From assembly GCF_004421105.1 (NCBI RefSeq), contig NZ_CP038033.1:2251659-2315658 (forward strand): a DNA stretch of 64,000 nt, read 5' to 3'. The notes under the pieces were generated by a model. The model was given only the letters and a program-made list of their open reading frames with translations. It was not told the origin of the DNA and made no database searches. This DNA is from Nitrosococcus wardiae. GTDB taxonomy: Bacteria > Pseudomonadota > Gammaproteobacteria > Nitrosococcales > Nitrosococcaceae. Position 1 is the stretch's first letter. Each line of letters begins with the position of its first letter. Shown here in pieces: positions 55,628 to 64,000 of this stretch. Both the position numbers and the translations under genes were made by a program.

Positions 55628-56011
55628 ATGAGTCAAGAATTCTCTCGTACCCGTCGCATTGGCGAACTGTTGCAACGAGAATTAGCTCAACTGATTCAGA
55701 AGGAGTTAAAGGATCCTCGAGTAAAGCTGGTTACTGTTTCTCATGTGGGGGTATCACCGGATCTGAGACAGGCCAAGGTCTACGTCACTTTCCTGGGAGG
55801 GGAAAAAAATATTCAGCAGCAGTTAGCGGTTCTCAATAAAGCCGCTGGATTTCTCCAACATGGTTTAAGCCAGCGGGTGGAGTTGCGGGTTATACCACGC
55901 CTACGGTTTGTTTATGATGATTCCATCGAGCGCGGTAGGCATTTAAGTGCACTTATTGATGAAGCGGTCCGAAAACAACCAGGTGGTGGATCAGAAAACT
56001 CGAGCGAATAA
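55628..56011 (+). CDS. rbfA: Ribosome-binding factor A
   Basis: A 127-residue KH-like factor for 16S rRNA 5' maturation and cold adaptation. Motifs: RTRRIGELLQRELAQLIQ, DPRVKLVTVSHVGVSPDLRQ, LRVIPRLRFVYDDSIERG. It starts 9 bases after infB. Confidence 0.96.
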   Translation: MSQEFSRTRRIGELLQRELAQLIQKELKDPRVKLVTVSHVGVSPDLRQAKVYVTFLGGEKNIQQQLAVLNKAAGFLQHGLSQRVELRVIPRLRFVYDDSIERGRHLSALIDEAVRKQPGGGSENSSE

Positions 56012-56047
56012 GGTTCTTAAATTAATGGGCAGGAACGTACACTGGAT

Positions 56048-56974
56048 ATGAGGAAGCAACGCCGATATCAAAGGCAAAATGTTCATGGCCTGCTCCTGTT
56101 GGATAAGCCAGTGGGTATTAGCTCCAATAGCGCTTTACAGCGAGTCAAGCGAATCTATCAAGCCCGCAAGGCAGGGCATACCGGTAGTCTAGATCCCCTT
56201 GCAAGTGGACTGTTACCCATTTGTTTGGGGGAAGCAACTAAGTTATCGGGATTTTTATTAGAAGCTGATAAACGTTATCAGGTGACCTGCCGCCTAGGCG
56301 TAGTGACGACAACCGGGGATGCGGATGGTGAGATCATAGAAACTCATCCAGTCAAGGAGTTAGATACGCAAGAGGCGGCAAAAGTGTTAGCCAGTTTTTC
56401 CGGCTCCCAGGAGCAAATGCCTCCTATGTATTCGGCAATTAAACGCCAGGGCCAGCCACTTTATAAGCTTGCTCGCCAAGGTATTGAAGTAGAGCGTGAG
56501 CCTCGCCAGATAACTATCCACGCTATTGAGTTGACAGCATTGGCCAAAGAGCACCTCAGTTTTGAGGTTTTTTGTTCCAAGGGAACTTATATCCGTACCT
56601 TAGCTGAGGATATTGGTCGGGCACTTGGGTGCGGTGCCCATGTGACGGCGTTGCGCCGTACCCAAGTCGGTTGTTTCAATGCTCCAGGAATGATCTCCCT
56701 AGAGCATTTAGAAATACTAGCTAAAACAGATGCTGAGCAACTCAGCGCATTGTTGCTGCCTCTGGAACAAGTTCTCGCTGATTGGCCTGCAGTAGACTTA
56801 ATTGCTGATTTGGCTTATTACTTGCGGCAAGGACAATCAGTACGGGTTCCAAAAGCCCCACATCAAGGTTGGGTTCGCCTGATAGAGCGCGACAAGGGAT
56901 TTTTTGGGGTAGGGCAGATTATGGAGGACGGTCGTATTGCTCCACGTCGCCTGGTTTTTACCCAGAGCGGTTGA
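56048..56974 (+). CDS. truB: tRNA pseudouridine-55 synthase TruB
   Basis: 308 residues. Catalytic-Asp block HTGSLDPLASGLLPICLGEA, GDADGEIIETH, PPMYSAIKRQGQPLY, CSKGTYIRTLAEDIGRALG and the C-terminal PUA-like TruB domain. It modifies U55 of tRNAs. Between rbfA and rpsO, as usual. Confidence 0.97.
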   Translation: MRKQRRYQRQNVHGLLLLDKPVGISSNSALQRVKRIYQARKAGHTGSLDPLASGLLPICLGEATKLSGFLLEADKRYQVTCRLGVVTTTGDADGEIIETHPVKELDTQEAAKVLASFSGSQEQMPPMYSAIKRQGQPLYKLARQGIEVEREPRQITIHAIELTALAKEHLSFEVFCSKGTYIRTLAEDIGRALGCGAHVTALRRTQVGCFNAPGMISLEHLEILAKTDAEQLSALLLPLEQVLADWPAVDLIADLAYYLRQGQSVRVPKAPHQGWVRLIERDKGFFGVGQIMEDGRIAPRRLVFTQSG

Positions 56975-57102
56975 ACCCTCATGATATGGGGTCGGTTACA
57001 GGTGACTTATTATTGTTGGAAATTCTCATTTATTAGTAAAATTTAAAGTTGATTAGCCAAACAGTCGGTATTAGCTGAAAGCCGAAATCGAGGAATGACA
57101 AT

Positions 57103-57372
57103 ATGCCCTTAAGCAGTGAAAAAAAATCGCAAATTATTAGGGAGTATCAGTGCTCCGTAAACGACACCGGCTCACCAGAGGTGCAGGTGGCTTTGCTATC
57201 CCAGCGCATCGATCAACTCTCTGGTCATTTCAAGCAGCACACCCATGACCATCACTCCCGTCAAGGATTGCTGCGGGCAGTGGGCCAACGCCGTAAGCTG
57301 TTGGACTATCTGAAGAAAAAAGATTTAGATCGTTATCGTGAGCTGATTAGCAGGCTTGGGCTACGTCGCTAG
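57103..57372 (+). CDS. rpsO: 30S ribosomal protein S15
   Basis: A complete 89-residue S15: [60 protein letters not shown]. It binds the 16S central domain and, in E. coli, represses its own mRNA. The 128 bases after truB have no clear promoter. Confidence 0.98.
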   Translation: MPLSSEKKSQIIREYQCSVNDTGSPEVQVALLSQRIDQLSGHFKQHTHDHHSRQGLLRAVGQRRKLLDYLKKKDLDRYRELISRLGLRR

Positions 57373-57499
57373 TAGTTGTAGCGCTTGAAGTTATCAGAAC
57401 TGAAATATCGCCGCCGTAGTTGCGCCACTGCTCTGTAGATGAGGCCACTCGGTGGTCGGCTGTCTCCCTTCCCTAGCTATCCAGTGTAAGGAAATAAAT

Positions 57500-59587
57500 G
57501 TGACCCCCATTAGAAAAGTAATCGAATACGGTGATCGCTCCTTAGTTCTTGAGACCGGTTGTATTGCGCGGCAGGCCACAGGGGCTGTTGTAGTCCACTA
57601 TGGTGAAACAGCCGTACTGGTGACGGCAGTAGGAGTGAAAGAAGCGATCGAGGGTCGTGATTTCTTTCCGCTAACGGTTAATTACCAGGAAAGGACCTAT
57701 GCTGCGGGTAAAATTCCGGGAGGGTTTTTTAAGCGTGAGGGAAGGCCTACTGAGAAGGAAACACTAACTTCTCGACTGATTGACCGCCCGCTGCGGCCCT
57801 TATTTCCGAAGGGTTTCACTAATGAGGTTCAAGTCATTGCGACCGTCATTTCTTCAGATGGTGAGAATGATCCAGACATTCCCTCTATCATTGGTGCTTC
57901 TGCTGCCTTAGCACTCTCTGGAATACCCTTTACCACGCCAATTGCAGCAGCCCGAGTGGGATATATCGATGGTCAATATGTACTCAATCCAACTTTGAGC
58001 CAAATGGAAAAATCCGCTCTTGATTTAGTGGTTGCAGGAACGGAAAAGGCGGTGTTGATGGTCGAGTCCGAGGCTCGAGAGTTGCCCGAGGAAATTATGC
58101 TGGGATCCGTCATCTTTGGTCACCAAGAAATGCAAGCGGTGATTCAGGCCATTCGGGAATTAGCGGAGGAAGCTGGAAAGCCTGCTTGGGATTGGTCGCC
58201 TCCTGTTGAAGATGAAGATTTGATGTCAGCTGTTCGGAACTGTGGAGAGGCCCGCTTGCAAGAAGCTTACCAAGTACGCTCGAAGCAAGAACGCCAAGCT
58301 TCCTTGGCAGAGGTGCGGAATTTTATTGCCGAGCACTTGGTACCGGAAGAAGAGCCCCAGTGGAGCAGAGAACAGGTATTGGAAGCTGTCAGTGCCTTAG
58401 AAAAACGTCTAGTGCGCGAGCAGATCCTGGCCGGAGAAGAGCGTATCGATGGTCGTGATACCCAATCAGTCCGGCCTATTGAGATTATGACGGGATTGTT
58501 ACCTCGGGCCCATGGTTCAGCCCTGTTTACCCGGGGTGAGACCCAGTCCTTAGTAGCGACGACCTTGGGGACTGAACGTGATGCCCAAGTAATTGATGCC
58601 ATTGAGGGGGAGCGTCGCGAGCGTTTTATGCTGCATTATAATTTTCCTCCCTATTGTGTTGGTGAAACAGGTTTTGTGGGAGCGCCTAAGCGGCGTGAAA
58701 TTGGTCATGGCCGCTTAGCTAAGCGCAGCTTAAATGCGGTGGTGCCCGATGAAGAAAGCTTCCCTTATGTGATTCGAGTGGTTTCTGAGATCACGGAATC
58801 AAATGGTTCTAGTTCCATGGCGACAGTGTGCGGTACCAGTCTCTCCCTAATGGATGCGGGAGTTCCCATTACTGAGCCAGTGGCGGGCATTGCTATGGGA
58901 CTTATTAAAGAAGGGGACCAGTTTGCTGTTTTGAGTGATATTCTTGGCGATGAAGATCATCTAGGGGATATGGATTTTAAAGTGGCTGGTACCGGAAAGG
59001 GAGTGACTGCTTTGCAAATGGATATCAAAATTGACGGTATTACTGAGGAAATCATGCGCACTGCATTGTCTCAGGCGAGAGAGGGCCGTCTTCATATCCT
59101 TCAGAAGATGAATGAGATCATTTCTGCGCCACGTCAGGAGATGTCTGAGTATGCCCCGCGCATGATTGTATTCAAAATTAATCCAGAGAAGATCCGTGAT
59201 GTGATCGGTAAGGGGGGAGCGACTATCCGGGCACTTACCGAGGAAACTGGTACCACCATTGACATTACAGACGATGGAACAGTGAAAATTTTTTCCTCTG
59301 ACAAGGCCGATGGCCAAGAAGCCCGGCGCCGAGTGGAAGAAATTGTCTCCGATGTGGAAGTAGGCAAAATCTATGAGGGACGAGTTTCTCGGCTGATGGA
59401 TTTTGGAGCCTTTGTCACCATCTTGCCTGGCAAAGACGGCTTGCTCCATATTTCTCAGATCTCAGACGAGCGAGTGAAGAACGTGAGCGATAAGTTGTCT
59501 GAAGGGGACATTATTCGCGTTAAGGTCTTAGAAGTAGATAAGCAAGGCCGGGTTCGTTTGAGTATCAAGGCGATTGGAAACGAATAG
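57500..59587 (+). CDS. pnp: Polynucleotide phosphorylase
   Basis: 3'-5' phosphorolytic exoribonuclease of the degradosome. The start is GTG 57500 with AAGGA at 57488-57492, giving 695 residues; the frame extends 16 codons upstream without a site. First RNase PH domain (about 1-230), second (about 300-540, [20 protein letters not shown] and catalytic Asp region [20 protein letters not shown]), KH ([20 protein letters not shown]), S1 ([20 protein letters not shown]). It follows rpsO, as in other bacteria. Confidence 0.97.
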   Translation: MTPIRKVIEYGDRSLVLETGCIARQATGAVVVHYGETAVLVTAVGVKEAIEGRDFFPLTVNYQERTYAAGKIPGGFFKREGRPTEKETLTSRLIDRPLRPLFPKGFTNEVQVIATVISSDGENDPDIPSIIGASAALALSGIPFTTPIAAARVGYIDGQYVLNPTLSQMEKSALDLVVAGTEKAVLMVESEARELPEEIMLGSVIFGHQEMQAVIQAIRELAEEAGKPAWDWSPPVEDEDLMSAVRNCGEARLQEAYQVRSKQERQASLAEVRNFIAEHLVPEEEPQWSREQVLEAVSALEKRLVREQILAGEERIDGRDTQSVRPIEIMTGLLPRAHGSALFTRGETQSLVATTLGTERDAQVIDAIEGERRERFMLHYNFPPYCVGETGFVGAPKRREIGHGRLAKRSLNAVVPDEESFPYVIRVVSEITESNGSSSMATVCGTSLSLMDAGVPITEPVAGIAMGLIKEGDQFAVLSDILGDEDHLGDMDFKVAGTGKGVTALQMDIKIDGITEEIMRTALSQAREGRLHILQKMNEIISAPRQEMSEYAPRMIVFKINPEKIRDVIGKGGATIRALTEETGTTIDITDDGTVKIFSSDKADGQEARRRVEEIVSDVEVGKIYEGRVSRLMDFGAFVTILPGKDGLLHISQISDERVKNVSDKLSEGDIIRVKVLEVDKQGRVRLSIKAIGNE

Positions 59588-59605
59588 CTTTGATGCGTTC
59601 CCGGT

Positions 59606-59666
59606 GGGACATCCTTCGGATGTCCCGATTTGCCGGGAGCAAATCGGTGAAAATAGTTTTTTTTAG
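59606..59666 (+). terminator. Double hairpin with T-run after pnp
   Basis: GGGACATCC (59606-59614) pairs with GGATGTCCC (59618-59626), then CGATTTGC (59626-59633) with GCAAATCG (59639-59646), followed after 12 bases by T8. It is the likely end of the rimP-pnp transcript. Confidence 0.75.
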
Positions 59667-59786
59667 CAATGCCTACATAGCGGGTTGGCAGCCAAACTCT
59701 TTAGTTGTTGCTGAATTTCTAGGTAGCAGAAAAGGGAGCGGCTGCCGGAGTTAATTTTCTCTTTAGCACCATGAGGGCAATACGCT

Positions 59787-62309
59787 ATGCCAACTCGGTA
59801 CGTATGCAATATCATACCCCCATCCAAGCTCACAGAATTACCTCCACTGGGTATGGATAGGGATAGTCTGGCCAATGACTACAAGGGCTATTTTGGCCGT
59901 TTTCTGGGACGTGATGAAAGTTGCGTATCGAAACATTACCTATATTTTGCTCTGGCGCTCACAATCCGCGACCGATTGATGGAGCGTTGGAAAAGTACTA
60001 ATCGTGCCTATGACGAGAGTAATTGTTCTCGGACTTACTATCTTTCCATGGAGTACCTGTTAGGGCGTTGCTTAGGTAATGCCATGCTTAATTTAGGTCT
60101 TGATGATCAGATGCATGAGGCCTTGGAAAAGTATGGCCTAGACTTAGAAGAATTGGCGGAGTTAGAGCACGATGCTGGCCTGGGTAATGGAGGCTTGGGA
60201 CGTCTGGCTGCTTGCTTCTTGGATAGCTGCGCTACTTTACAGCTTCCCGTCAGAGGCTATGGTTTGCGCTATGAGTACGGGATGTTCCGTCAGGAATTCA
60301 ACAATGGCTATCAGGTAGAAGAGCCCGACCATTGGCTCCGGGACGGCAATCCCTGGGAATTAGAAAGGCCGGAATACACCCAGAGGATCAAATTCGGTGG
60401 GCGCACTGAACATGTGGATGACGGTCATGGAGGTTGGCGTGTGCGGTGGGTTAACAGCCATGATGTTTTAGCCGTGCCCTATGATATTCCTATTCCAGGT
60501 TACCGCAATGGTACAGTCAATACTTTGCGGTTGTGGAAAGCTGAAGCTACGGATGTTTTTGATCTAGGTGAATTCAACGCGGGAAGATATCCAGAATCTG
60601 TCGCGGCAAAGAATGCTGCCGAAAATATCACCATGGTGCTCTATCCTAATGATGCCATGGAACTGGGTAAGGAAACACGTCTGCGCCAGCAGTATTTCCT
60701 GACTTCAGCAAGTCTGCAAGATATTCTTCGCGATTGGGTGCGGCGTTATGGTGAGGATTTTAGCCAATTTGCCGAGAAAAATCGTTTTCAACTTAACGAT
60801 ACCCACCCCACAAGCGTGGTGCCGGAGTTGATGCGCTTGCTGATGGATGAGCACGGATTAGGCTGGGACAAGGCTTGGGAAATTACTAGCCACACGGTGG
60901 CTTATACTAATCATACCCTATTGCCGGAAGCTCTGGAGAAATGGCCGGTGAGCCTGTTTGGTTCTCTGCTACCGCGCCTTTTAGAAATTATTTATGAAAT
61001 TAATGCACGTTTTTTAATTGAAGTTGCCCGCTGTTGGCCAGGAGATACTGACCGGCAGGCGCGTATGTCTATTATAGAGGAGGGAGAGAGTCAACAGGTG
61101 CGGATGGCTCACCTTGCCATCGTTGCTAGTTTTTCCGTTAATGGGGTGGCTGCTTTGCATACCCGTTTGCTGAAGCATGGGTTATTTCATGATTTTTATC
61201 AAATTTGGCCACACAAATTTAATAATAAAACTAACGGAGTGACCCCACGCCGTTGGCTGGCCAAATGCAATCCGGATTTAGCCCGTCTAATTACTGAGAC
61301 CATTGGGGATGGATGGACCACCGATTTAAGCCAGCTGCGCCGTCTTTCTCTCCATGCGGAAAATCCAGAGTTTCGGGCTCGGTGGCGCAGTATCAAATAT
61401 GCAAACAAGAGACGGTTGCTAGCGCTTCAGGCCCAATATGGTATCCAGGTCGATACTCATTTTTTATTCGATGTGCAAGTGAAGCGTATCCACGAATATA
61501 AGCGGCAGCTGCTGAATGTTTTGCATATCATCCACCTCTATGACCGGATCAAGCGGGGCGATATGGAAGGCTGGGTTCCTCGTTGTGTTTTGATCAGTGG
61601 AAAGGCAGCGCCGGGTTATTGGATGGCAAAATTAATTATTAAATTAATTAATAATGTTGCCGATGTGGTTAATCACGATCCGAAGGCAGATGAGGCCCTT
61701 AAAGTTTTCTTTCTCCCCAACTATGGGGTTTCAGCCATGGAAATTATTTGTCCTGGTGCTGATCTCTCAGAACAAATCTCTACTGCTGGCAAGGAAGCTT
61801 CCGGGACCGGCAATATGAAATTCATGATGAATGGTGCTATTACTATTGGAACGTTAGATGGTGCCAATATTGAGATTCTTGAGGAGGTGGGGAACGAGAA
61901 TTTCTTTTTATTCGGACTAAAGGCTGAAGAGGTCGAAGCAGCGCGCCATCATTATGATCCTAACGCTATTATTGCAAGTGATGAGGAGCTGCAACGGGTA
62001 ATACACCTGCTCGAGTGTGGCCATTTCAACCAGTTCGAGCCAAGAATCTTCGACCCTATCCTACACGCCTTGCGTAGTCCCCTTGATCCATGGATGACAA
62101 TTGCTGATTTTCGGAGTTATATCGATGCGCAGCGTCGGGTTGCAGAAGCCTATCGTGATGAAGAACGCTGGACCCGTATGGCTATCCTCAATACTGCAGC
62201 AAGTGGTAGATTTTCTACCGATCGGACTATCAAGGAATATAACGCTGATATTTGGAGACTGGAGCAGATTCCGGCTTATTCAGTGGGTAGTACTCAATCC
62301 GGCCCCTAA
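59787..62309 (+). CDS. glgP: Glycogen/starch/alpha-glucan phosphorylase
   Basis: 840 residues, PLP-dependent: releases glucose 1-phosphate from glycogen. Motifs: YYLSMEYLLGRCLGNAMLNL, DAGLGNGGLGRLAACFLDSC, FQLNDTHPTSVVPELMRLL, HKFNNKTNGVTPRRWLAKCN, VKRIHEYKRQLLNVLHIIH and the PLP-Lys block EASGTGNMKFMMNGAITIG (Lys about 685). Complete, with the start at ATG 59787. It stands between two likely termination regions, so it may be its own transcription unit. Confidence 0.97.
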   Translation: MPTRYVCNIIPPSKLTELPPLGMDRDSLANDYKGYFGRFLGRDESCVSKHYLYFALALTIRDRLMERWKSTNRAYDESNCSRTYYLSMEYLLGRCLGNAMLNLGLDDQMHEALEKYGLDLEELAELEHDAGLGNGGLGRLAACFLDSCATLQLPVRGYGLRYEYGMFRQEFNNGYQVEEPDHWLRDGNPWELERPEYTQRIKFGGRTEHVDDGHGGWRVRWVNSHDVLAVPYDIPIPGYRNGTVNTLRLWKAEATDVFDLGEFNAGRYPESVAAKNAAENITMVLYPNDAMELGKETRLRQQYFLTSASLQDILRDWVRRYGEDFSQFAEKNRFQLNDTHPTSVVPELMRLLMDEHGLGWDKAWEITSHTVAYTNHTLLPEALEKWPVSLFGSLLPRLLEIIYEINARFLIEVARCWPGDTDRQARMSIIEEGESQQVRMAHLAIVASFSVNGVAALHTRLLKHGLFHDFYQIWPHKFNNKTNGVTPRRWLAKCNPDLARLITETIGDGWTTDLSQLRRLSLHAENPEFRARWRSIKYANKRRLLALQAQYGIQVDTHFLFDVQVKRIHEYKRQLLNVLHIIHLYDRIKRGDMEGWVPRCVLISGKAAPGYWMAKLIIKLINNVADVVNHDPKADEALKVFFLPNYGVSAMEIICPGADLSEQISTAGKEASGTGNMKFMMNGAITIGTLDGANIEILEEVGNENFFLFGLKAEEVEAARHHYDPNAIIASDEELQRVIHLLECGHFNQFEPRIFDPILHALRSPLDPWMTIADFRSYIDAQRRVAEAYRDEERWTRMAILNTAASGRFSTDRTIKEYNADIWRLEQIPAYSVGSTQSGP

Positions 62310-62337
62310 CCCTAAACTAAGGTTTCCCTATAATAAA

Positions 62338-64000
62338 CTATAAATTATCGTGCATTTGACGTAGGCTTTTTAAAACAGACTCCAAAGCACGGTCTAAGAT
62401 GAGCTCATCAGCCAGGATTTTGACATGACCTTGGCGTATCCCTTCCACAAGAGCCGAAGGTGATCGCTCCAATACTTTGATGCCTGCACGGTTCACAAAA
62501 ACGTAATTGCCACCTCCAGCAATTCGGATGGAGAGCTTAGCACGGTGTTTCTGCCCTTCGGCATTTGTAAATAAGAACCAACTTCCAAGAGGTGCGGACT
62601 CCAGTTCTTGTAAATATTGATCTTTTTCAGCGGAGGAGGGTGTTCCGGTGGGTGAAGAAGAAGAAACATGATCAGTCTCTTGACTCATTTGGTTAGAATG
62701 AGGTTTAGACTGATTTTCAAAAAATGGGGTTGGCTTTGAGTGGCTTGTACCTGAGCAGGGCTGCTCGAATTTTTCTACTGCGGCTGCCTGGTTCCTGGTA
62801 TTCTGGGAACTATGCTTAGATGAAGCACGGATACAGTTAATGTGGCAGGTTTCTAGGGTTTTGAAAAATCGTAGGGTATCCATCGGATTGCACTGGACTT
62901 GCTTAAAGCCCTGGCGCAGCTCCTGTAATAAACCCGGTATAGTTGTTAGAAGTTTTTTTCTTTCTTCCTCGGTGTGTTTAGGAACTAATGTCCAAGTCAA
63001 TTTATCAAGGGTGGCGATAGTTTGCTGCCAATCGTGGCTGGTCGGTCCTTCCCTGAGATAAATGAGTAGCGGAATTTTAGACCAAACTTGATGGAGTAAA
63101 GTCGTCATCGCTTCAGGTAGCGTATTGATTTGGGCACGAGTCTCTATCACTTTTTGTATTTGGGCACGAGCTTCGGCAACTCGATACTTTCCTTCCTCGG
63201 CTTGTCGGGTTCGTTCTTCAATAATTTTTACCTGAGTTTGTTCCGTGCTAAGGAATGTGCTGAACTCTTTTTGAAGTTCTATAAAAATTGAAATATCGTC
63301 GTCGAATTCATTGAGAATGCGGTTAACAATATGTTGCATTTGGGTATAGAGTTCTTGCTGGGTTAAGGGGTCATCTTCATTCCAGCCGGTTCCTGCCCTT
63401 GCCAAGTCATTTAATAGCATCCGTGCCGGATGTTGCTTTTTGCTAAAGAAAGTTTTGTCCAGGATGCCGACCTTGAGCATTGGAATCTGAAGTCGGCCAA
63501 TCAGCGCTTTAATGGTATCGGGTATTCCTTGGTCATCGAGGATAAAATCGAACAGCATGCCGATGATATCGATGACATTGTCTTCGCTACGGCTAATGTT
63601 TGCTAGCTTTCCTTCGGGGGAAGATTGCTGAAATATCCCTATAAGTTTTTGTTTAAGAATATCTTTTTCAAGATAGGAAAATTTCTCTAAGGTTACGCCT
63701 GCTTTTTTTTGGGCACTACTTTGGATGGTGGATAAAACATTCACCAGTTTTTCCGCACTCCAAACCGGCTCGGATTCATGGGGGGATTCCTCAAGTGCAG
63801 GGGAGGTGGCGTGTTGCATGCCCTCGAAGGGAGCGGAAGCATTCAATAGCTGTTGCATTAATTGAAATAAATCAGCGGAACCCGTAGCTGAGCTCATTGA
63901 TGAGGTGACTACGGGATCTTGGCTAGGATTAACCGGCTGGGCATTGTCTACGGGCTCTGCTCTTTGGTTTCGGTGGTGGAGCCAAGGGGTTTGGCCAAAT
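62338..64000 (-). CDS. DUF1631 family protein, 5' end outside the window
   Basis: The frame is open from the stop at 62338 to the right edge without interruption; ATG 63897 is only an internal Met, since upstream codons (FGQTPWLHHRNQ) continue to the border. Blocks: LQIPMLKVGILDKTFFSKKQ, HPARMLLNDLARAGTGWNED, FIELQKEFSTFLSTEQTQVK and a C-terminal PilZ-like part (LGSWFLFTNAEGQKHRAKLS, RIAGGGNYVFVNRAGIKVLE). DUF1631 proteins are about 700-800 residues, and PilZ-like ends in other proteins bind cyclic di-GMP, so a second-messenger link is possible. Function unknown. Confidence 0.85.
   Translation of the reverse strand, partial: FGQTPWLHHRNQRAEPVDNAQPVNPSQDPVVTSSMSSATGSADLFQLMQQLLNASAPFEGMQHATSPALEESPHESEPVWSAEKLVNVLSTIQSSAQKKAGVTLEKFSYLEKDILKQKLIGIFQQSSPEGKLANISRSEDNVIDIIGMLFDFILDDQGIPDTIKALIGRLQIPMLKVGILDKTFFSKKQHPARMLLNDLARAGTGWNEDDPLTQQELYTQMQHIVNRILNEFDDDISIFIELQKEFSTFLSTEQTQVKIIEERTRQAEEGKYRVAEARAQIQKVIETRAQINTLPEAMTTLLHQVWSKIPLLIYLREGPTSHDWQQTIATLDKLTWTLVPKHTEEERKKLLTTIPGLLQELRQGFKQVQCNPMDTLRFFKTLETCHINCIRASSKHSSQNTRNQAAAVEKFEQPCSGTSHSKPTPFFENQSKPHSNQMSQETDHVSSSSPTGTPSSAEKDQYLQELESAPLGSWFLFTNAEGQKHRAKLSIRIAGGGNYVFVNRAGIKVLERSPSALVEGIRQGHVKILADELILDRALESVLKSLRQMHDNL

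Overview
The window looks like the chromosome of a free-living gammaproteobacterium, probably a Chromatiales-type chemolithoautotroph (a Nitrosococcus-like genome is my best guess; the sequence does not prove it). The evidence is the gammaproteobacterial order tRNA-fMet-rimP-nusA-infB-rbfA-truB-rpsO-pnp, a complete rnfABCDGE-nth run behind metG, a succinylase-type dapC-dapD-dapE run, and a glycolate-salvage set (glcD, glycerate 3-kinase, serine-glyoxylate aminotransferase) of the kind autotrophs need.

Region 1 (1-25.6 kb) is accessory. Intact genes include a TrkH potassium transporter, a GMC oxidoreductase fused to a keto-disaccharide-hydrolase-like domain, an erythromycin-esterase-family protein, a double-RecA KaiC-like ATPase, a large secreted subtilase, selO and an SDR dehydrogenase. 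Between them lie many gene remains: a CYP152-type P450 reduced to its two ends, a truncated cupin gene, a frameshifted and internally deleted PatG-like subtilase followed by two Cys-containing small peptides sharing an MRLPxQ start, a TauE/SafE stub, a frameshifted CruF/DUF422 fragment abutting an amidohydrolase fragment, and a SYLF (Ysc84) gene that lost its start codon and is frameshifted at a G10 run.

Region 2 (25.7-34.1 kb) is a tight minus-strand series metG-rnfA-rnfB-rnfC-rnfD-rnfG-rnfE-nth-DUF1841, with spacings from 34 nt down to overlaps. It encodes an ion-pumping ferredoxin:NAD oxidoreductase and base-excision repair. apbC/mrp is divergent from metG.

Region 3 (34.2-50.3 kb) is metabolic: an Fe-S carrier, a DsrE-like protein, a GCS2 ligase fused to CBS domains in a small minus-strand run, a 5'-nucleotidase, glycolate salvage genes, a chorismatase-family gene, the dap series and a DUF815 ATPase.

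Region 4 (50.7-62.3 kb) is the conserved translation/RNA-processing series from the initiator tRNA to pnp, then glycogen phosphorylase. A DUF1631 gene on the minus strand runs off the right edge, and an integral membrane protein gene runs off the left edge.

The most interesting signal is the PatG-like locus at 18.5-19.9 kb. Two small genes there share both the ribosome-binding region and an MRLP[TK]Q-type N-terminus, next to a decayed cyanobactin-type maturation protease, and look like a RiPP-like peptide system caught in decay.
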